From Chryseobacterium taichungense (GTDB lineage Bacteria > Bacteroidota > Bacteroidia > Flavobacteriales > Weeksellaceae): a stretch of DNA of 64,000 bases. Below, piece after piece: positions 35,176-45,741 of this stretch. Within the stretch, counting starts at the first letter, position 1. Each line of letters opens with the position of its first letter. The translations under genes were made by a program, and so were the position numbers. The notes under the pieces are model-generated. The model made no database searches. It saw only the letters and a program-made list of their open reading frames with translations, and was not told where the DNA came from. The stretch covers positions 558,001 to 622,000 of the forward strand of contig NZ_FOBV01000001.1 in the NCBI RefSeq assembly GCF_900109935.1. Reading direction: 5' to 3'.

Positions 35176-38100
35176 TTATTCCTCAAGTCTTACGTCTAAT
35201 CCAAGACCTTGTAGCTCGTGAAGTAATACATTGAATGATTCCGGAATACCTGGTTCAGGCATCGATTCGCCTTTTGCAATCGCTTCATAAGTTTTCGCTC
35301 TACCAATTACGTCATCCGACTTCACGGTAAGGATCTCTCTCAGGATATTGGATGCTCCAAATGCTTCAAGAGCCCAAACCTCCATCTCCCCGAATCTCTG
35401 ACCTCCGAACTGAGCCTTACCTCCTAACGGCTGCTGAGTAATCAATGAGTATGGACCGATAGAACGTGCGTGCATCTTATCATCAACCATGTGTCCTAAT
35501 TTCAACATGTAGATCACACCCACTGTCGCTGCCTGAGTAAATCTTTCTCCGGTACCACCATCATAAAGATACGTGTGACCAAATTTAGGAAGACCTGCTT
35601 TCTCAGTGTATTCAGTGATCTGATCAAGGCTTGCTCCGTCGAAGATCGGTGTTGCGAACTTCAATCCTAATTTCTGACCAGCCCATCCAAGAACAGTTTC
35701 ATAGATCTGACCGATGTTCATACGTGAAGGTACCCCAAGTGGATTCAATACGATATCTACCGGTGTTCCGTCTTCAAGGAACGGCATATCTTCTTCACGA
35801 ACGATTCTCGAAACGATACCTTTGTTACCGTGACGACCCGCCATTTTATCCCCTACGTTCAGTTTACGTTTTTTAGCGATGTAAACTTTAGCCAACTTCA
35901 TGATACCTGCCGGTAATTCATCCCCAATTGAAATTGCGAATTTCTCACGGTTTTTAACCCCTTGGATATCGTTGTATTTGATTTTGTAGTTGTGAATTAA
36001 TTGTTTGATCAATTCATTTTTATCGTTATCAACAGTCCAGTCTGAACCGCTAACGTTTACATAATCCTCAACTGAAGTCAATAATTTGTGAGTGAACTTA
36101 ACTCCTTTACCGATGATTTCTTCATCAAGGTCATTTTTCACACCCTGAGAAGTTTTACCGCTTACAAGAGTATTTAATTTTTCAATTAACGTGTTTCTCA
36201 AATCATCAAACTTAGCCTTGTAAGTGTTTTCAATTTCTTCAAGCTTAAGTTTTTCTTCAGTTCTTTTCTTTTTATCTTTAATGTTTCTTGAGAACAATTT
36301 CTTATCGATAACAACACCTCTTAATGAAGAATCTGCTTTCAATGAAGCATCTTTCACATCACCAGCTTTGTCACCGAAGATCGCTCTCAAAAGTTTTTCT
36401 TCCGGAGTCGGATCAGATTCACCTTTTGGAGTAATTTTACCAATCATGATATCTCCAGGCTTCACTTCAGCACCGATTCTGATCATACCATTTTCGTCAA
36501 GATCTTTAGTAGCTTCTTCAGAAACGTTCGGAATATCTGCTGTAAGCTCTTCCATACCTAATTTGGTATCACGAACTTCAAGAGAATATTCATCTACGTG
36601 AATTGAAGTAAACCAGTCTTCACGAACCACTTTTTCGTTGATTACGATCGCATCCTCGAAGTTGTATCCTTTCCAAGGCATGAACGCAACCACTAAGTTT
36701 CTACCAAGAGCCAATTCTCCTTTTTCAGTAGCGTAACCATCGCAAAGTACCTGTCCTTTTTCCACTACATCACCTACTCTTACGTTTGGTCTTAGGGTAA
36801 TGGTGGTACTTTGGTTGGTTTTTCTAAACTTAGTAAGGTTATATGTTTTCGTAGCAGACTCGAATTGTACTAAATCTTCGTCTTCACTTCTTTCGTATTT
36901 GATAACAATTTTGTCAGCATCAACATATTCTACAGTTCCTGTACCTTCGGCATTGATCAAAATTCTTGAATCTCTTGCAACCTGCTGCTCAAGCCCTGTA
37001 CCAACGATTGGAGCCTGTGGCTTCAATAATGGAACGGCCTGACGCATCATGTTGGATCCCATCAACGCACGGTTCGCATCATCATGCTCCAGGAATGGAA
37101 TTAATGAAGCTGAAATACCAGAGATCTGGTTTGGTGCAACGTCGATAAGGTCAACCTGAGACGGCTCAACTACCGGGTAGTCACCATCCAATCTTGCAAT
37201 AATTCTGTCTGTTTCGAATTCACCATTGTCACTCAATTCAACGTTTGCCTGAGCAATTACTTTAGATTCTTCGTCTTCTGCATTTAAGTAGATAGGATCA
37301 GCATTAAGATCAATCTTGCTGTCAGCTACTTTTCTATATGGAGTTTCAATGAAACCTAATCTGTTGATTTTTGCATAAATCCCTAAAGATGAAATCAAAC
37401 CGATGTTTGGTCCTTCCGGAGTTTCAATCGGACAAATTCTTCCGTAGTGTGTATGGTGAACGTCTCGAACCTCGAAACCGGCTCTTTCTCTCGATAAACC
37501 TCCAGGCCCTAGTGCAGAAAGTCTACGCTTGTGCGTAATTTCTGAAAGTGGGTTGGTTTGGTCCATAAACTGAGAAAGCTGGTTGGTACCAAAGAACGAG
37601 TTGATTACAGATGTTAACGTTTTTGCATTAACAAGATCAAGCGGAGTAAAGATTTCGTTATCTCTAACGTTCATTCTTTCCTTGATTGTTCTTGCAATTC
37701 TTGAAAGACCTACACCGAACTGTCCTGCCAATTGCTCACCTACAGTTTTAATTCTTCTGTTTGATAAGTGGTCAATATCATCAACTTCAGCTTTAGAGTT
37801 TACCAATTCGATCAAGTGTCTTACGATCGCAATGATATCTTCTTTGGTAAGAACTTCAGTTGTAGTAGGAATGTTAAGACCTAACTTTTTGTTTAGTCTG
37901 TAACGTCCAACTTCACCTAATGAATATCTTTGCTCAGAGAAGAATAATTTTTCAATGATTCCTCTTGCTGTTTCCTCATCTGGCGGATCTGCATTTCTTA
38001 ACTGACGGTAAATATATTCTACCGCTTCTTTTTCAGAGTTGGTAGGGTCTTTCTGTAATGTATTCTGGATGATAGAGAATTCATTGCTGTTTTCTTTGTG

Positions 38101-38997
38101 AATCAGGATTGATTTCACACCAGCATCAAGAATAAGATCTAAATGTTCTTTTTCAAGAATCGTTTCTCTGTCTAAGATGATCTCATTTCTTTCGATAGAA
38201 ACTACTTCACCTGTATCTTCATCTACGAAATCTTCGAACCAAGTGTTCAAAACTCTCGCAGCTAATGTTCTTCCTTCTACTTTTTTAAGGGCAGCTTTAG
38301 AAACCTTCACTTCCTCAGCAAGGTCAAAGATCTGAAGGATATCCTTATCAGACTCGTAACCGATCGCTCTTAATAAAGTGGTTAATGGTAATTTTTTCTT
38401 ACGGTCGATATACGCGTACATTACGCTGTTGATATCGGTTGTAAATTCCATCCAAGATCCTTTGAAAGGGATAATTCTTGAATAATATAATTTGGTTCCG
38501 TTTGCGTGGTACGTCTGTCCGAAGAATACACCAGGTGAACGGTGCAACTGCGTAACAATAACTCTCTCAGCACCATTGATGATGAAAGATCCACTAGGAG
38601 TCATGTAAGGAACCGGACCTAAGTATACATCCTGAACAACGGTTTGGAAATCTTCGTGCTCAGGGTCTGTACAATACAATTTAAGCCTTGCTTTAAGAGG
38701 AACTGAATAGGTCAATCCTCTTTCCACACACTCATCGATTGAATAACGCGGAGAATCTACCAGATAATCAAGGAATTCCAATACAAATTGGTTTCTTGAA
38801 TCCGTAATCGGGAAATTTTCCTGAAAAGTCTTGTAAAGACCTTCATTCGTTCTGTCTTCAGGAAGCGTATCAAGCTGGAAAAACTCTTTAAAAGACTCGA
38901 TCTGGATATCCAGGAAGTCAGGAGTGATAATTTTTCCTTTCGCTGATGAGAAATTAATTCTCGGTGTTCCCTTAGTTGTTGCTGTTGTTTTACTCAT
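35176..38997 (-). CDS. rpoB: DNA-directed RNA polymerase subunit beta
   Basis: The 1273-residue subunit is intact. The rifampicin-binding region is visible ([32 protein letters not shown]), as are the catalytic-site segments [30 protein letters not shown] and the C-terminal [18 protein letters not shown]. The rifampicin region looks like the sensitive form (D516- and H526-equivalent residues present). It has its own promoter and a long leader (see 39314-39344), behind an rplL terminator. Confidence 0.98.
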   Translation of the reverse strand: MSKTTATTKGTPRINFSSAKGKIITPDFLDIQIESFKEFFQLDTLPEDRTNEGLYKTFQENFPITDSRNQFVLEFLDYLVDSPRYSIDECVERGLTYSVPLKARLKLYCTDPEHEDFQTVVQDVYLGPVPYMTPSGSFIINGAERVIVTQLHRSPGVFFGQTYHANGTKLYYSRIIPFKGSWMEFTTDINSVMYAYIDRKKKLPLTTLLRAIGYESDKDILQIFDLAEEVKVSKAALKKVEGRTLAARVLNTWFEDFVDEDTGEVVSIERNEIILDRETILEKEHLDLILDAGVKSILIHKENSNEFSIIQNTLQKDPTNSEKEAVEYIYRQLRNADPPDEETARGIIEKLFFSEQRYSLGEVGRYRLNKKLGLNIPTTTEVLTKEDIIAIVRHLIELVNSKAEVDDIDHLSNRRIKTVGEQLAGQFGVGLSRIARTIKERMNVRDNEIFTPLDLVNAKTLTSVINSFFGTNQLSQFMDQTNPLSEITHKRRLSALGPGGLSRERAGFEVRDVHHTHYGRICPIETPEGPNIGLISSLGIYAKINRLGFIETPYRKVADSKIDLNADPIYLNAEDEESKVIAQANVELSDNGEFETDRIIARLDGDYPVVEPSQVDLIDVAPNQISGISASLIPFLEHDDANRALMGSNMMRQAVPLLKPQAPIVGTGLEQQVARDSRILINAEGTGTVEYVDADKIVIKYERSEDEDLVQFESATKTYNLTKFRKTNQSTTITLRPNVRVGDVVEKGQVLCDGYATEKGELALGRNLVVAFMPWKGYNFEDAIVINEKVVREDWFTSIHVDEYSLEVRDTKLGMEELTADIPNVSEEATKDLDENGMIRIGAEVKPGDIMIGKITPKGESDPTPEEKLLRAIFGDKAGDVKDASLKADSSLRGVVIDKKLFSRNIKDKKKRTEEKLKLEEIENTYKAKFDDLRNTLIEKLNTLVSGKTSQGVKNDLDEEIIGKGVKFTHKLLTSVEDYVNVSGSDWTVDNDKNELIKQLIHNYKIKYNDIQGVKNREKFAISIGDELPAGIMKLAKVYIAKKRKLNVGDKMAGRHGNKGIVSRIVREEDMPFLEDGTPVDIVLNPLGVPSRMNIGQIYETVLGWAGQKLGLKFATPIFDGASLDQITEYTEKAGLPKFGHTYLYDGGTGERFTQAATVGVIYMLKLGHMVDDKMHARSIGPYSLITQQPLGGKAQFGGQRFGEMEVWALEAFGASNILREILTVKSDDVIGRAKTYEAIAKGESMPEPGIPESFNVLLHELQGLGLDVRLEE

Positions 38998-39313
38998 AAA
39001 ACTTTTAAGAAAGGGTTAAAAAATATTTTGATTCATTAAAAAATATCAGAAAGGACAAGAAACAAGATAAAAGGAAAAGATAAAAGTGTTTTTGGCGCTC
39101 ACGAAAGACCTTGATTCTTTTAACTTTGCACTTGGCTCCTTCTAACTGCAACACTGGTATATCTTTTCACAGCGTAATGCAAAATATTTTTATTACTTTT
39201 GAGGCAGAATAGCCGTATTATCCATATACAACAAAGCCCTTTCATTTTGATGAAAGAGTTGATTTATAGTATTTTATAGATTTACAAACAATTTTTCGCG
39301 CCAAAAGAGAATG

Positions 39314-39344
39314 CAAATTTACAAAAACTTATCCACATTTACAA
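39314..39344 (-). promoter_or_regulatory. rpoB promoter
   Basis: On the minus strand TTG (39344-39342), a 20-base spacer and TAAATTTG (39321-39314) match the Bacteroidota sigma consensus exactly. It lies beyond the rplL terminator, so rpoBC can be expressed apart from the ribosomal protein genes. Confidence 0.7.
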
Positions 39345-39535
39345 TTTTCAGTAAATATTTTTGTTAAAAGGTAAATCACTGATATAGCCTATCCCATAAA
39401 CTCTTTAAATTTATACCCTTTTAGAAAAAGAATTCTGACCAAGAGATAATCAATGAAATTATTTTTGTACTGTCATAATTATTGAAGACAACAGCCTGCA
39501 GTCATAGCCCCGATAGAAGCATTTGTTTGAGCTCA

Positions 39536-39587
39536 TTTTATTATTTTCCGGAGCGGCGGCTCCGCCGCCGCTCCGAAAATAATAAAA
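39536..39587. terminator. Large GC-rich hairpin
   Basis: TTTTATTATTTTC and GGAGCGGCGG on the left pair with CCGCCGCTCC and GAAAATAATAAAA on the right, with one bulged C and a five-base loop. With T/A-rich flanks it can end transcription in either direction and is a second barrier between rplL and rpoB. Confidence 0.6.
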
Positions 39588-39642
39588 ATAGCGAGTGCGG
39601 ATAGCGGGATTAAGCTCCTAAAACTTCGTTTACTGAAATAAA

Positions 39643-39668
39643 AAAGCCCGGACAAATGTCCAGGCTTT
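39643..39668 (-). terminator. rplL terminator/attenuator
   Basis: AAAGCCTGGACA-TTT-GTCCGGGCTTT with one mismatch, followed by TTTT on the minus strand, 20 bases after the rplL stop codon. Confidence 0.8.
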
Positions 39669-39688
39669 ATATTTATAGATAATTGAAA

Positions 39689-40057
39689 TTATTTCAATTC
39701 TACTTCAGCACCAGCTTCTTCTAATTGCTTCTTAAGAGCTTCAGCTTCGTCTTTAGAGATACCAGTTTTGATTGGAGCAGGAGCACCATCTACGATATCT
39801 TTAGCTTCTTTAAGACCAGCACCAGTTAAATCTTTTACTAATTTAACGATAGCTAATTTAGAAGCACCTGCAGACTTAAGAATTACGTCGAATTCAGTTT
39901 TTTCTTCAGCAGCTTCAGCAGCACCTCCACCTGCAACTACTACAGCAGCAGCAGCTGGCTCAATTCCGTACTCATCCTTAAGGATAGCAGCTAATTCGTT
40001 TACGTCTTTTACTGTTAAGTTTACTAGCGTTTCAGCTAAATTTTTTAAATCTGACAT
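39689..40057 (-). CDS. rplL: 50S ribosomal protein L7/L12
   Basis: The 122-residue stalk protein has the N-terminal dimerisation helices ([20 protein letters not shown]), an Ala/Gly-rich hinge ([19 protein letters not shown]) and the C-terminal factor-binding domain ([24 protein letters not shown]). It recruits translation GTPases to the ribosome together with L10. It is the last gene of the rplKAJL unit. Confidence 0.97.
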   Translation of the reverse strand: MSDLKNLAETLVNLTVKDVNELAAILKDEYGIEPAAAAVVVAGGGAAEAAEEKTEFDVILKSAGASKLAIVKLVKDLTGAGLKEAKDIVDGAPAPIKTGISKDEAEALKKQLEEAGAEVELK

Positions 40058-40103
40058 TGTTGTAATGTTTTTGTTGATTATTTATTTAATTTTTTGAGTG
40101 TAA

Positions 40104-40691
40104 TTATTCAGCAGCTGGAGCTTCTCCTTCTGCAGCTGGAGTTTCCGGAGTTTCAGTAGCTGGAGCTTCTTCTACTGCAGGTGCAGCTTCTTCAGCTTTA
40201 GCCTCTACTGTCTCAGGCTTGTTTTGAAGAGCAGAAACAACTCTCTGGATTGGAGACTGAAGTAATCCGATGATTTCACCGATCATTTCTTCTCTAGACT
40301 TGATGTTAGCCAACGTGTCTAGGTTGTTGTCACCAACATAGAAAGTTTCCTGAAGATAAGCAGACTTTAATGCCGGCTTCTCTTCTTTCTTTCTGAATCC
40401 TTGGATTAATTTCGCAGGAGCGTTTGCTGTTTCAGCGATTAATATTGCTGAGTTTCCTTTGAAAGTAGGGAACATTTCAGAGTAATCTACTCCTTCCATT
40501 TGTTCCATTGCTTTTTGTAAAAGTGTATTTTTTACCACTTTCACTTTAATATTTTGCTTGAAAGCCTGTCTTCTGAAGTCAGAAGATTTAGCAGCGTTCA
40601 AACCTTCCAGATCTGCTACATAAACTACTTTTGCATCCTGAAGCAAATCTTTGATCTCTTGTATTGCTACAACTTTTTGGTCTTTTGTCAT
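40104..40691 (-). CDS. rplJ: 50S ribosomal protein L10 with acidic tail
   Basis: The N-terminal 165 residues form a normal L10 (KVVAIQEIKDLLQDAKVVYVADLEG), which anchors L7/L12 dimers to the ribosome. The protein is longer than usual (195 residues) because of a low-complexity Ala/Glu/Pro tail after residue 165 (EAKAEEAAPAVEEAPATE...). The tail follows the helix that binds L7/L12, so it may alter the stalk; this is inference. It lies between rplA and rplL. Confidence 0.96.
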   Translation of the reverse strand: MTKDQKVVAIQEIKDLLQDAKVVYVADLEGLNAAKSSDFRRQAFKQNIKVKVVKNTLLQKAMEQMEGVDYSEMFPTFKGNSAILIAETANAPAKLIQGFRKKEEKPALKSAYLQETFYVGDNNLDTLANIKSREEMIGEIIGLLQSPIQRVVSALQNKPETVEAKAEEAAPAVEEAPATETPETPAAEGEAPAAE

Positions 40692-40708
40692 TGTCTTAAG
40701 GATTAAAA

Positions 40709-41401
40709 TTAGTTAACAGATTTAGTATCGATTGCAATACCAGGACTCATTGTAGAAGACAAATAAATAGACTTCACATAAGTTCCTTTAGCAGCAGTTG
40801 GCTTCATTTTGATCAAAGTAGAGATCAATTCCTGAGCATTTTCCTTGATTTTAGCAGCATCGAAAGACACTTTACCAATACCCGCGTGGATAATACCGTA
40901 TTTATCTACTTTAAAGTCAATTTTACCAGCTTTTACTTCAGTTACTGCTTTACCAATTTCCATGGTTACAGTACCTGATTTAGGGTTTGGCATTAGACCT
41001 CTTGGTCCTAATACTCTACCTAATGGTCCTAATTTACCCATTACAGCCGGCATCGTAACGATTACGTCAACGTCTGTCCAACCTTCTTTGATTTTTTGTA
41101 AATATTCATCAAGACCTACATAGTCAGCACCAGCTTCTTTAGCTTCTGCTTCTTTATCTGGAGTTACTAAAGCTAACACTTTAACATCTTTACCAGTACC
41201 GTGAGGAAGAGACACAACACCTCTTACCATTTGGTTTGCTTTTCTCGGATCTACTCCTAATCTTACAGCGATATCTACAGAAGCATCAAACTTTGCAGTA
41301 TTTACTTCTTTTACAAGAGCTGCACCTTCTTCAAGGTTATAGATTCTTCCTTTTTCTACTTTGCTTAAAGCTTCCTTTTGCTTTTTTGTTAATTTTGCCA
41401 T
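40709..41401 (-). CDS. rplA: 50S ribosomal protein L1
   Basis: The 230-residue L1 has the normal two-domain sequence ([34 protein letters not shown] in domain II). L1 binds 23S rRNA at the E-site stalk and in many bacteria represses its own mRNA. It is 11 bp downstream of rplK. Confidence 0.97.
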   Translation of the reverse strand: MAKLTKKQKEALSKVEKGRIYNLEEGAALVKEVNTAKFDASVDIAVRLGVDPRKANQMVRGVVSLPHGTGKDVKVLALVTPDKEAEAKEAGADYVGLDEYLQKIKEGWTDVDVIVTMPAVMGKLGPLGRVLGPRGLMPNPKSGTVTMEIGKAVTEVKAGKIDFKVDKYGIIHAGIGKVSFDAAKIKENAQELISTLIKMKPTAAKGTYVKSIYLSSTMSPGIAIDTKSVN

Positions 41402-41412
41402 TTCTTTAAGTT

Positions 41413-41859
41413 TTAAGCGTTAAAAGTTGGTTTAGTTCCTGTTACTCTTAATCCCATAGATCTTGCAGTACCTGCAACCATAGAAACAGCTGATTCCATT
41501 GTAAAGCAGTTAAGGTCACCCATTTTATCTTCAGCGATTTTCTTAACCTGATCCCAAGATACAGAACCTACTTTGTTTCTGTTTGGTTCTCCGGAACCAC
41601 CTTTGATTTTAGCCGCATCCATTAACTGGATTGCTGCAGGAGGAGTTTTAATTACGAATTCAAAAGATTTGTCTTCGTATACTGTAATTACTACAGGTAA
41701 AACTTGTCCCGGCTTATCTTGAGTTCTTCCGTTAAATTGCTTACAAAACTCCATGATGTTCACACCTGCAGAACCCAAAGCTGGACCTACTGGTGGAGAA
41801 GGGTTAGCTGCGCCACCTTTCACCTGAAGCTTTACCATTTTAAAGACTTTTTTAGCCAT
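41413..41859 (-). CDS. rplK: 50S ribosomal protein L11
   Basis: The 148-residue L11 shows the conserved [32 protein letters not shown] segment of the N-terminal domain and a C-terminal rRNA-binding domain. It forms part of the GTPase centre and RelA response site. It has its own promoter (41957-41986), needed because a foreign gene separates it from nusG. Confidence 0.97.
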   Translation of the reverse strand: MAKKVFKMVKLQVKGGAANPSPPVGPALGSAGVNIMEFCKQFNGRTQDKPGQVLPVVITVYEDKSFEFVIKTPPAAIQLMDAAKIKGGSGEPNRNKVGSVSWDQVKKIAEDKMGDLNCFTMESAVSMVAGTARSMGLRVTGTKPTFNA

Positions 41860-41956
41860 TGTTTGTTTTTTAAATTTGAATAATTAATGAGTTTGGAAGC
41901 ATTATTATTCAGCAGGTTATCCATTCTCACATTAGATAAGCCTACTTTTCGGACTG

Positions 41957-41986
41957 CAAAATTATAAAATATTTTTGAAATAGCAA
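41957..41986 (-). promoter_or_regulatory. rplK operon promoter
   Basis: On the minus strand TTG (41986-41984), 19-base spacer, TAATTTTG (41964-41957). The consensus and spacing are excellent, about 100 bases before the rplK start. Confidence 0.7.
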
Positions 41987-42058
41987 ATTAATTATTTGAT
42001 TTTTAAACAGATTAAGACAATTTAATACTAATGATTAATAGCTTACACAAGAGAATCG

Positions 42059-43204
42059 TTATTGAAGGTGATTAAAAAATTTGGACAAATAATAATCCTG
42101 TACTTTCTGTAGGGAAAGCCCTCTCGCATCATACTGTATATGAATAAAAAAGAAGATAAAAAATATAATATTAAAAACAAAAAGATTCTTAATTGAAGGA
42201 TTTTGATTAAATGTAACTCGCTCATTATTGTCATTGTCCGGTAATAGCATTACTACAATAATAAATAAAAGCATACTGTATATATGATCCCAACGATACC
42301 AGTCTATTCCTAAAACATACAATGGTGTTACCCAAATAAAACTTACAATAACAAACTTTAGCAAGTCGAAGAATTTGCTCCTGTAAAATAAATAGACATA
42401 ATATAAAGACATCAAAATACCGGCAAGCAGCTCTAAAATGAATAGAGAGTAAGAAATTAATTCTTTCTTTATCAGCTCTATGCCCTCTGAAAATTTAAAC
42501 TGGAAAATATTGTTTCTTCCAAAAATCACACCTCTCTCCTTAATAAATTCTAAACTTTTACCACAGTTAACATCCTTTCCGAAGAAAAATAAAATCATCA
42601 TTATTACACTTGACAAAGCAAAAAACAACATCCAGAAAGAATACTTTTTCTCTCCTGTTTTAAGAGTATGTATGGCAATAAAAAATGGCAGAAAGAAATA
42701 AAACATTTCATGGATTAGTAATCCTGCACAAAATAAAACTAAAAAAATCTTTTCCTTTAGAACAGTCATTTTACCTAATGAAAAATAGGCTGCGAGCGTG
42801 AAAAGAATAATTTCCCTTTTCCCTGAATAAGATAAATTGATTGGAAAATACATAAAGCATAATGGAGAACATAACAATACCAAAATATTCCAATCTATTT
42901 TCTTTGCTAGCAGTAGCTTGCAATAAAGATAGAAAACAAGCGCATAGAAAATAACCTGAACAATAAAAACTTGAATTGGTAATGATATACCAAAGAGATC
43001 CTGCACCACAAAAAATACAGTTCCAGTGATTCCCCTTCTTTTAAAGCCACCATCTTCGTAATTCACTAACCAATCAGACATCGTCCATTCATGAACAGGT
43101 AGTGTTGCTTTTCCATATAATTTTACAATGACGTATATGAAGAGTACCACTAAAAAAAAGCAGTACAATAAAAAGCTATTATTTTTTTTCGCAGACAATA
43201 TCAC
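42059..43204 (-). CDS. Polytopic membrane protein inserted between nusG and rplK
   Basis: The 381-residue protein has about ten hydrophobic segments. The loop after the first one reads DWLVNYEDGGFKRRGITG, a pattern I associate with uncharacterised membrane proteins near polysaccharide genes, and the central segment has LSYSGKREIILFTLAAYF, reminiscent of polysaccharide polymerases. A role in surface glycan synthesis is therefore a weak inference. nusG and rplK are normally adjacent; here nusG is closed by a terminator (43226-43251) and rplK has a new promoter, so this gene is an insertion. Codons are very AT-rich. Confidence 0.75.
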   Translation of the reverse strand: MILSAKKNNSFLLYCFFLVVLFIYVIVKLYGKATLPVHEWTMSDWLVNYEDGGFKRRGITGTVFFVVQDLFGISLPIQVFIVQVIFYALVFYLYCKLLLAKKIDWNILVLLCSPLCFMYFPINLSYSGKREIILFTLAAYFSLGKMTVLKEKIFLVLFCAGLLIHEMFYFFLPFFIAIHTLKTGEKKYSFWMLFFALSSVIMMILFFFGKDVNCGKSLEFIKERGVIFGRNNIFQFKFSEGIELIKKELISYSLFILELLAGILMSLYYVYLFYRSKFFDLLKFVIVSFIWVTPLYVLGIDWYRWDHIYSMLLFIIVVMLLPDNDNNERVTFNQNPSIKNLFVFNIIFFIFFFIHIQYDARGLSLQKVQDYYLSKFFNHLQ

Positions 43205-43225
43205 ATTTCCTTACTTTAAATGAAA

Positions 43226-43251
43226 AAAGGTCACTTTTTCAAGCAACCTTT
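43226..43251 (-). terminator. Terminator after nusG
   Basis: AAAGGTTGCTT and AAGTGACCTTT pair around a short loop and are followed by T on the minus strand. It lies 21 bases after the nusG stop and separates the tuf-secE-nusG unit from the inserted membrane gene. Confidence 0.7.
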
Positions 43252-43271
43252 ATCTATTTAGAATAAAATTT

Positions 43272-43814
43272 TTATACTTTTTCTACCTGCATGTAGCTCA
43301 ATTCCATTGGAGTTTTTCTACCGAAGATCAAAACAGATACTTCAATTTTCTTTTTATCTTCAAGAATTTTTTCTACTGTACCGTTGAATCCGTTGAATGG
43401 TCCGTCAATTACTTTAACGTTTTCACCCACTACATAAGGGATTTCAACATCGCTTGCAAATTCTGATAACTCATCCATTCTTCCAAGCATTCTGTTAACC
43501 TCAGATTTTCTCATTGGAACAGGATCACCTCCTTTTGTTAAACTTAAGAAAGAAATAACTCCGGGAATGTTCTTAATAACGTGAGGAATCTCTCCCATCA
43601 AATCGGCTTCGATCATCAGGTATCCAGGATAGTAAGGTCTTTCTTTAGGAACTTTTTTTCCGTTTCTAATCTGAATAACCTTTTCCATAGGAATAACTAC
43701 TTGAGTAACGTACTGTTCAAATCCTAAGCGTTTGATTTCCGTCTCAATGTAGTTTTTCACTTTATTTTCCTGACCGCTGATTGCTTTCAGCACATACCAT
43801 TTCAATTCGCTCAT
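43272..43814 (-). CDS. nusG: Transcription termination/antitermination factor NusG
   Basis: The 180-residue protein has the NGN domain (KWYVLKAISGQENKVKNYIE) and a C-terminal KOW motif (VGENVKVIDGPFNGFNGTVEKI). It binds RNA polymerase and couples it to Rho or the ribosome. It lies 21 bp after secE in the usual order. Confidence 0.96.
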   Translation of the reverse strand: MSELKWYVLKAISGQENKVKNYIETEIKRLGFEQYVTQVVIPMEKVIQIRNGKKVPKERPYYPGYLMIEADLMGEIPHVIKNIPGVISFLSLTKGGDPVPMRKSEVNRMLGRMDELSEFASDVEIPYVVGENVKVIDGPFNGFNGTVEKILEDKKKIEVSVLIFGRKTPMELSYMQVEKV

Positions 43815-43835
43815 TTTGGGAAAATACTTTTATTA

Positions 43836-44042
43836 TTAATTGAACAAGTTGATAAGCATTCCAATGATGTTGCTGATTGCTTTAGAAAACAATTCATCAA
43901 CTCCAAAAGTAAATAATGCCAAGATCACTGTAGCAATCGTCACTACAATTGTAGAAGATTGCAGGTCAGACCATTTTGGCCATTCAACTTTATGTCTGAA
44001 TTCGTTATAAGAACCTTTTAAAAAATCGATAAATGAACTCAT
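43836..44042 (-). CDS. secE: Preprotein translocase subunit SecE
   Basis: The 68-residue protein has an amphipathic N-terminal helix, the conserved segment EFRHKVEWPKWSDLQSSTIVV and a single membrane helix. It clamps SecY in the Sec translocon. ATG 44042 is used; longer in-frame extension would run through the tRNA-Trp gene. Confidence 0.95.
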   Translation of the reverse strand: MSSFIDFLKGSYNEFRHKVEWPKWSDLQSSTIVVTIATVILALFTFGVDELFSKAISNIIGMLINLFN

Positions 44043-44054
44043 AATTGTTATTTG

Positions 44055-44125
44055 CACGGGCACAAGGATTCGAACCCTGATCAACGGTTTTGGAGACCGG
44101 TATCCTACCATTGGACGATGCCCGT
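44055..44125 (-). tRNA. tRNA-Trp (anticodon CCA)
   Basis: The cloverleaf is complete: acceptor ACGGGCA/TGCCCGT, anticodon loop CTCCAAA, T-loop GGTTCGAATCC. The CCA end is not encoded. It lies between tuf and secE, as in many bacteria. Confidence 0.96.
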
Positions 44126-44132
44126 AGTTAAA

Positions 44133-44168
44133 AAAAGCTCCGTAAAGAAGTTCCTTACGGAAGCTTTT
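44133..44168 (-). terminator. Hairpin after tuf
   Basis: AAAAGCTTCCGTAAG pairs with TTTACGGAGCTTTT on the minus strand, followed by T. It is 15 bases after the tuf stop and just before the tRNA-Trp; it may be a leaky terminator or a processing site. Confidence 0.6.
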
Positions 44169-44182
44169 ATATTTTAAGATGA

Positions 44183-45370
44183 TTAATCTAAGATTTCAGT
44201 AACCTGACCAGCACCTACTGTTCTACCACCTTCTCTGATCGCGAATCTAAGACCGTCGTTAAGAGCGATTGGTTGTAACAATTCTACAGTGATTGTTAAG
44301 TTATCACCAGGCATTACCATTTCTACACCTTCTGGTAAGAAGATCTCACCTGTAACGTCAGTAGTTCTTACATAGAACTGAGGACGGTATTTGTTGTGGA
44401 ATGGAGTGTGACGTCCACCTTCTTCTTTAGAAAGGATATAAACCTCAGCTTTGAATTTTTTGTGTGGTTTAACAGAATCTTTCTTAGCTATTACCATACC
44501 TCTCTTGATGTCAGTTTTTTCAATACCTCTCAACAATAGACCTACGTTATCACCAGCTTCACCTCTGTCTAGGATTTTTCTGAACATCTCAACCCCTGTA
44601 ATTGTAGAAGTTAATTTTTCATCACCCATACCAACGATATCAACTGGATCACCAGTGTTGATAACACCAGACTCGATTCTACCAGTTGCTACAGTACCTC
44701 TACCTGTAATAGAGAATACGTCTTCGATTGGCATCAAGAATGGCTTATCCTGATCTCTTACTGGTTGCTCGATCCAAGTATCAACTGCATCCATTAATTC
44801 TTCTACAGTCTTAACCCACTTCTCATCTCCGTTAAGAGCACCAAGAGCAGATCCCTGGATTACTGGAGAGTTATCTCCGTCATATTCGTAAGTAGATAAT
44901 AAATCTCTAAGTTCTAATTCAACAAGCTCTAAAAGCTCAGCATCATCCACCATATCCACTTTGTTCATGAAAACAACGATTCTTGGTACGTTTACCTGAC
45001 GGCAAAGTAGGATGTGCTCTCTAGTTTGAGGCATTGGTCCATCAGTTGCAGCACATACTAAGATCGCTCCATCCATCTGAGCAGCACCAGTAACCATGTT
45101 TTTTACATAGTCAGCGTGACCAGGACAGTCAACGTGAGCATAGTGTCTGTTTTCAGTTTCGTATTCGATGTGAGCAGTATTAATAGTGATACCTCTTTCT
45201 TTTTCTTCTGGAGCAGAGTCAATAGCAGAGAAGTCTTTTTTCTCAGCAAGACCTTTGTTTGCCAATACACTACTGATTGCAGCAGTAAGAGTAGTTTTAC
45301 CATGGTCAACGTGACCAATAGTACCAATGTTCAAGTGTGGTTTGTTACGATTAAACGTTTCCTTTGCCAT
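44183..45370 (-). CDS. tuf: Elongation factor Tu
   Basis: The 395-residue GTPase delivers aminoacyl-tRNA to the ribosome. The P-loop GHVDHGKT is at 19-26, followed by the switch regions ([17 protein letters not shown]) and NKVD. Normal length. TATATTTG at 45421-45414 (minus strand) is the probable -7 element. In related genomes tuf follows the Thr-Tyr-Gly-Thr tRNA operon directly; here 9 kb separate them. Confidence 0.98.
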   Translation of the reverse strand: MAKETFNRNKPHLNIGTIGHVDHGKTTLTAAISSVLANKGLAEKKDFSAIDSAPEEKERGITINTAHIEYETENRHYAHVDCPGHADYVKNMVTGAAQMDGAILVCAATDGPMPQTREHILLCRQVNVPRIVVFMNKVDMVDDAELLELVELELRDLLSTYEYDGDNSPVIQGSALGALNGDEKWVKTVEELMDAVDTWIEQPVRDQDKPFLMPIEDVFSITGRGTVATGRIESGVINTGDPVDIVGMGDEKLTSTITGVEMFRKILDRGEAGDNVGLLLRGIEKTDIKRGMVIAKKDSVKPHKKFKAEVYILSKEEGGRHTPFHNKYRPQFYVRTTDVTGEIFLPEGVEMVMPGDNLTITVELLQPIALNDGLRFAIREGGRTVGAGQVTEILD

Positions 45371-45741
45371 GATTTAAAATTATTTATTTATTGTTTTTCA
45401 AATTTTCGGTGTGCAAATATAATGAATTTTTAAATACCAAAACCTTTTTCTTGAAAAAAGTTTTAATATTCAAATCCAATGAAGTACAAACCTTATATTT
45501 CAATGTATTGAGATTGCAAATTTACATAAATTTCTGAATTGAAAAAAATCCTTCTTAAGCTTTTCATCAAATTATAAACTATCTCTTTAATCCTGAATAA
45601 TATACAGCAAAATGTAAATAAGAGCAAGTTTAATAAATTATTTAAAACAAGCTTTAAAGCGATGATAGAATACCTAATAAACAGTTCAGCGCGGAAAACA
45701 GAGTTTTCCGCGCTGAACTGTTATATGAATGAAAAAATATT
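45371..45741. other. tuf promoter region and end of the efflux operon
   Basis: The region holds the tuf -7 element (45414-45421), a second minus-strand TAAATTTG at 45524-45517 and a terminator hairpin at 45680-45722. No gene is seen. Confidence 0.6.
45680..45722 (-). terminator. Terminator of the RND efflux gene
   Basis: A 20-bp perfect stem (AACAGTTCAGCGCGGAAAAC and its complement) with a three-base loop, 20 bases after the efflux pump stop codon. The U-tract is weak but the stem is very stable. Confidence 0.7.

Larger units (their letters stand above)
38998..39688. other. Long rplL-rpoB spacer with promoter and two hairpins
   Basis: Almost 700 bp without a gene separates rplL from rpoB. 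It contains an rplL terminator (39643-39668), a large GC-rich hairpin (39536-39587) and a good promoter (39314-39344) that gives rpoB a leader of about 300 nt. Within 39000-39300 I see no known leader motif. Confidence 0.7.

Noticed and set aside
36224..36601. Plus-strand ORF of 125 codons inside rpoB
   Set aside because: It is an antisense shadow of rpoB; its product is Ser/Leu-rich and unlike any protein. The same holds for other long antisense frames in rpoC, czcA and the amylase gene.
42043..42234. Minus-strand ORF of 63 codons
   Set aside because: It lies out of frame within the end of the inserted membrane protein, which has the better composition and motifs.
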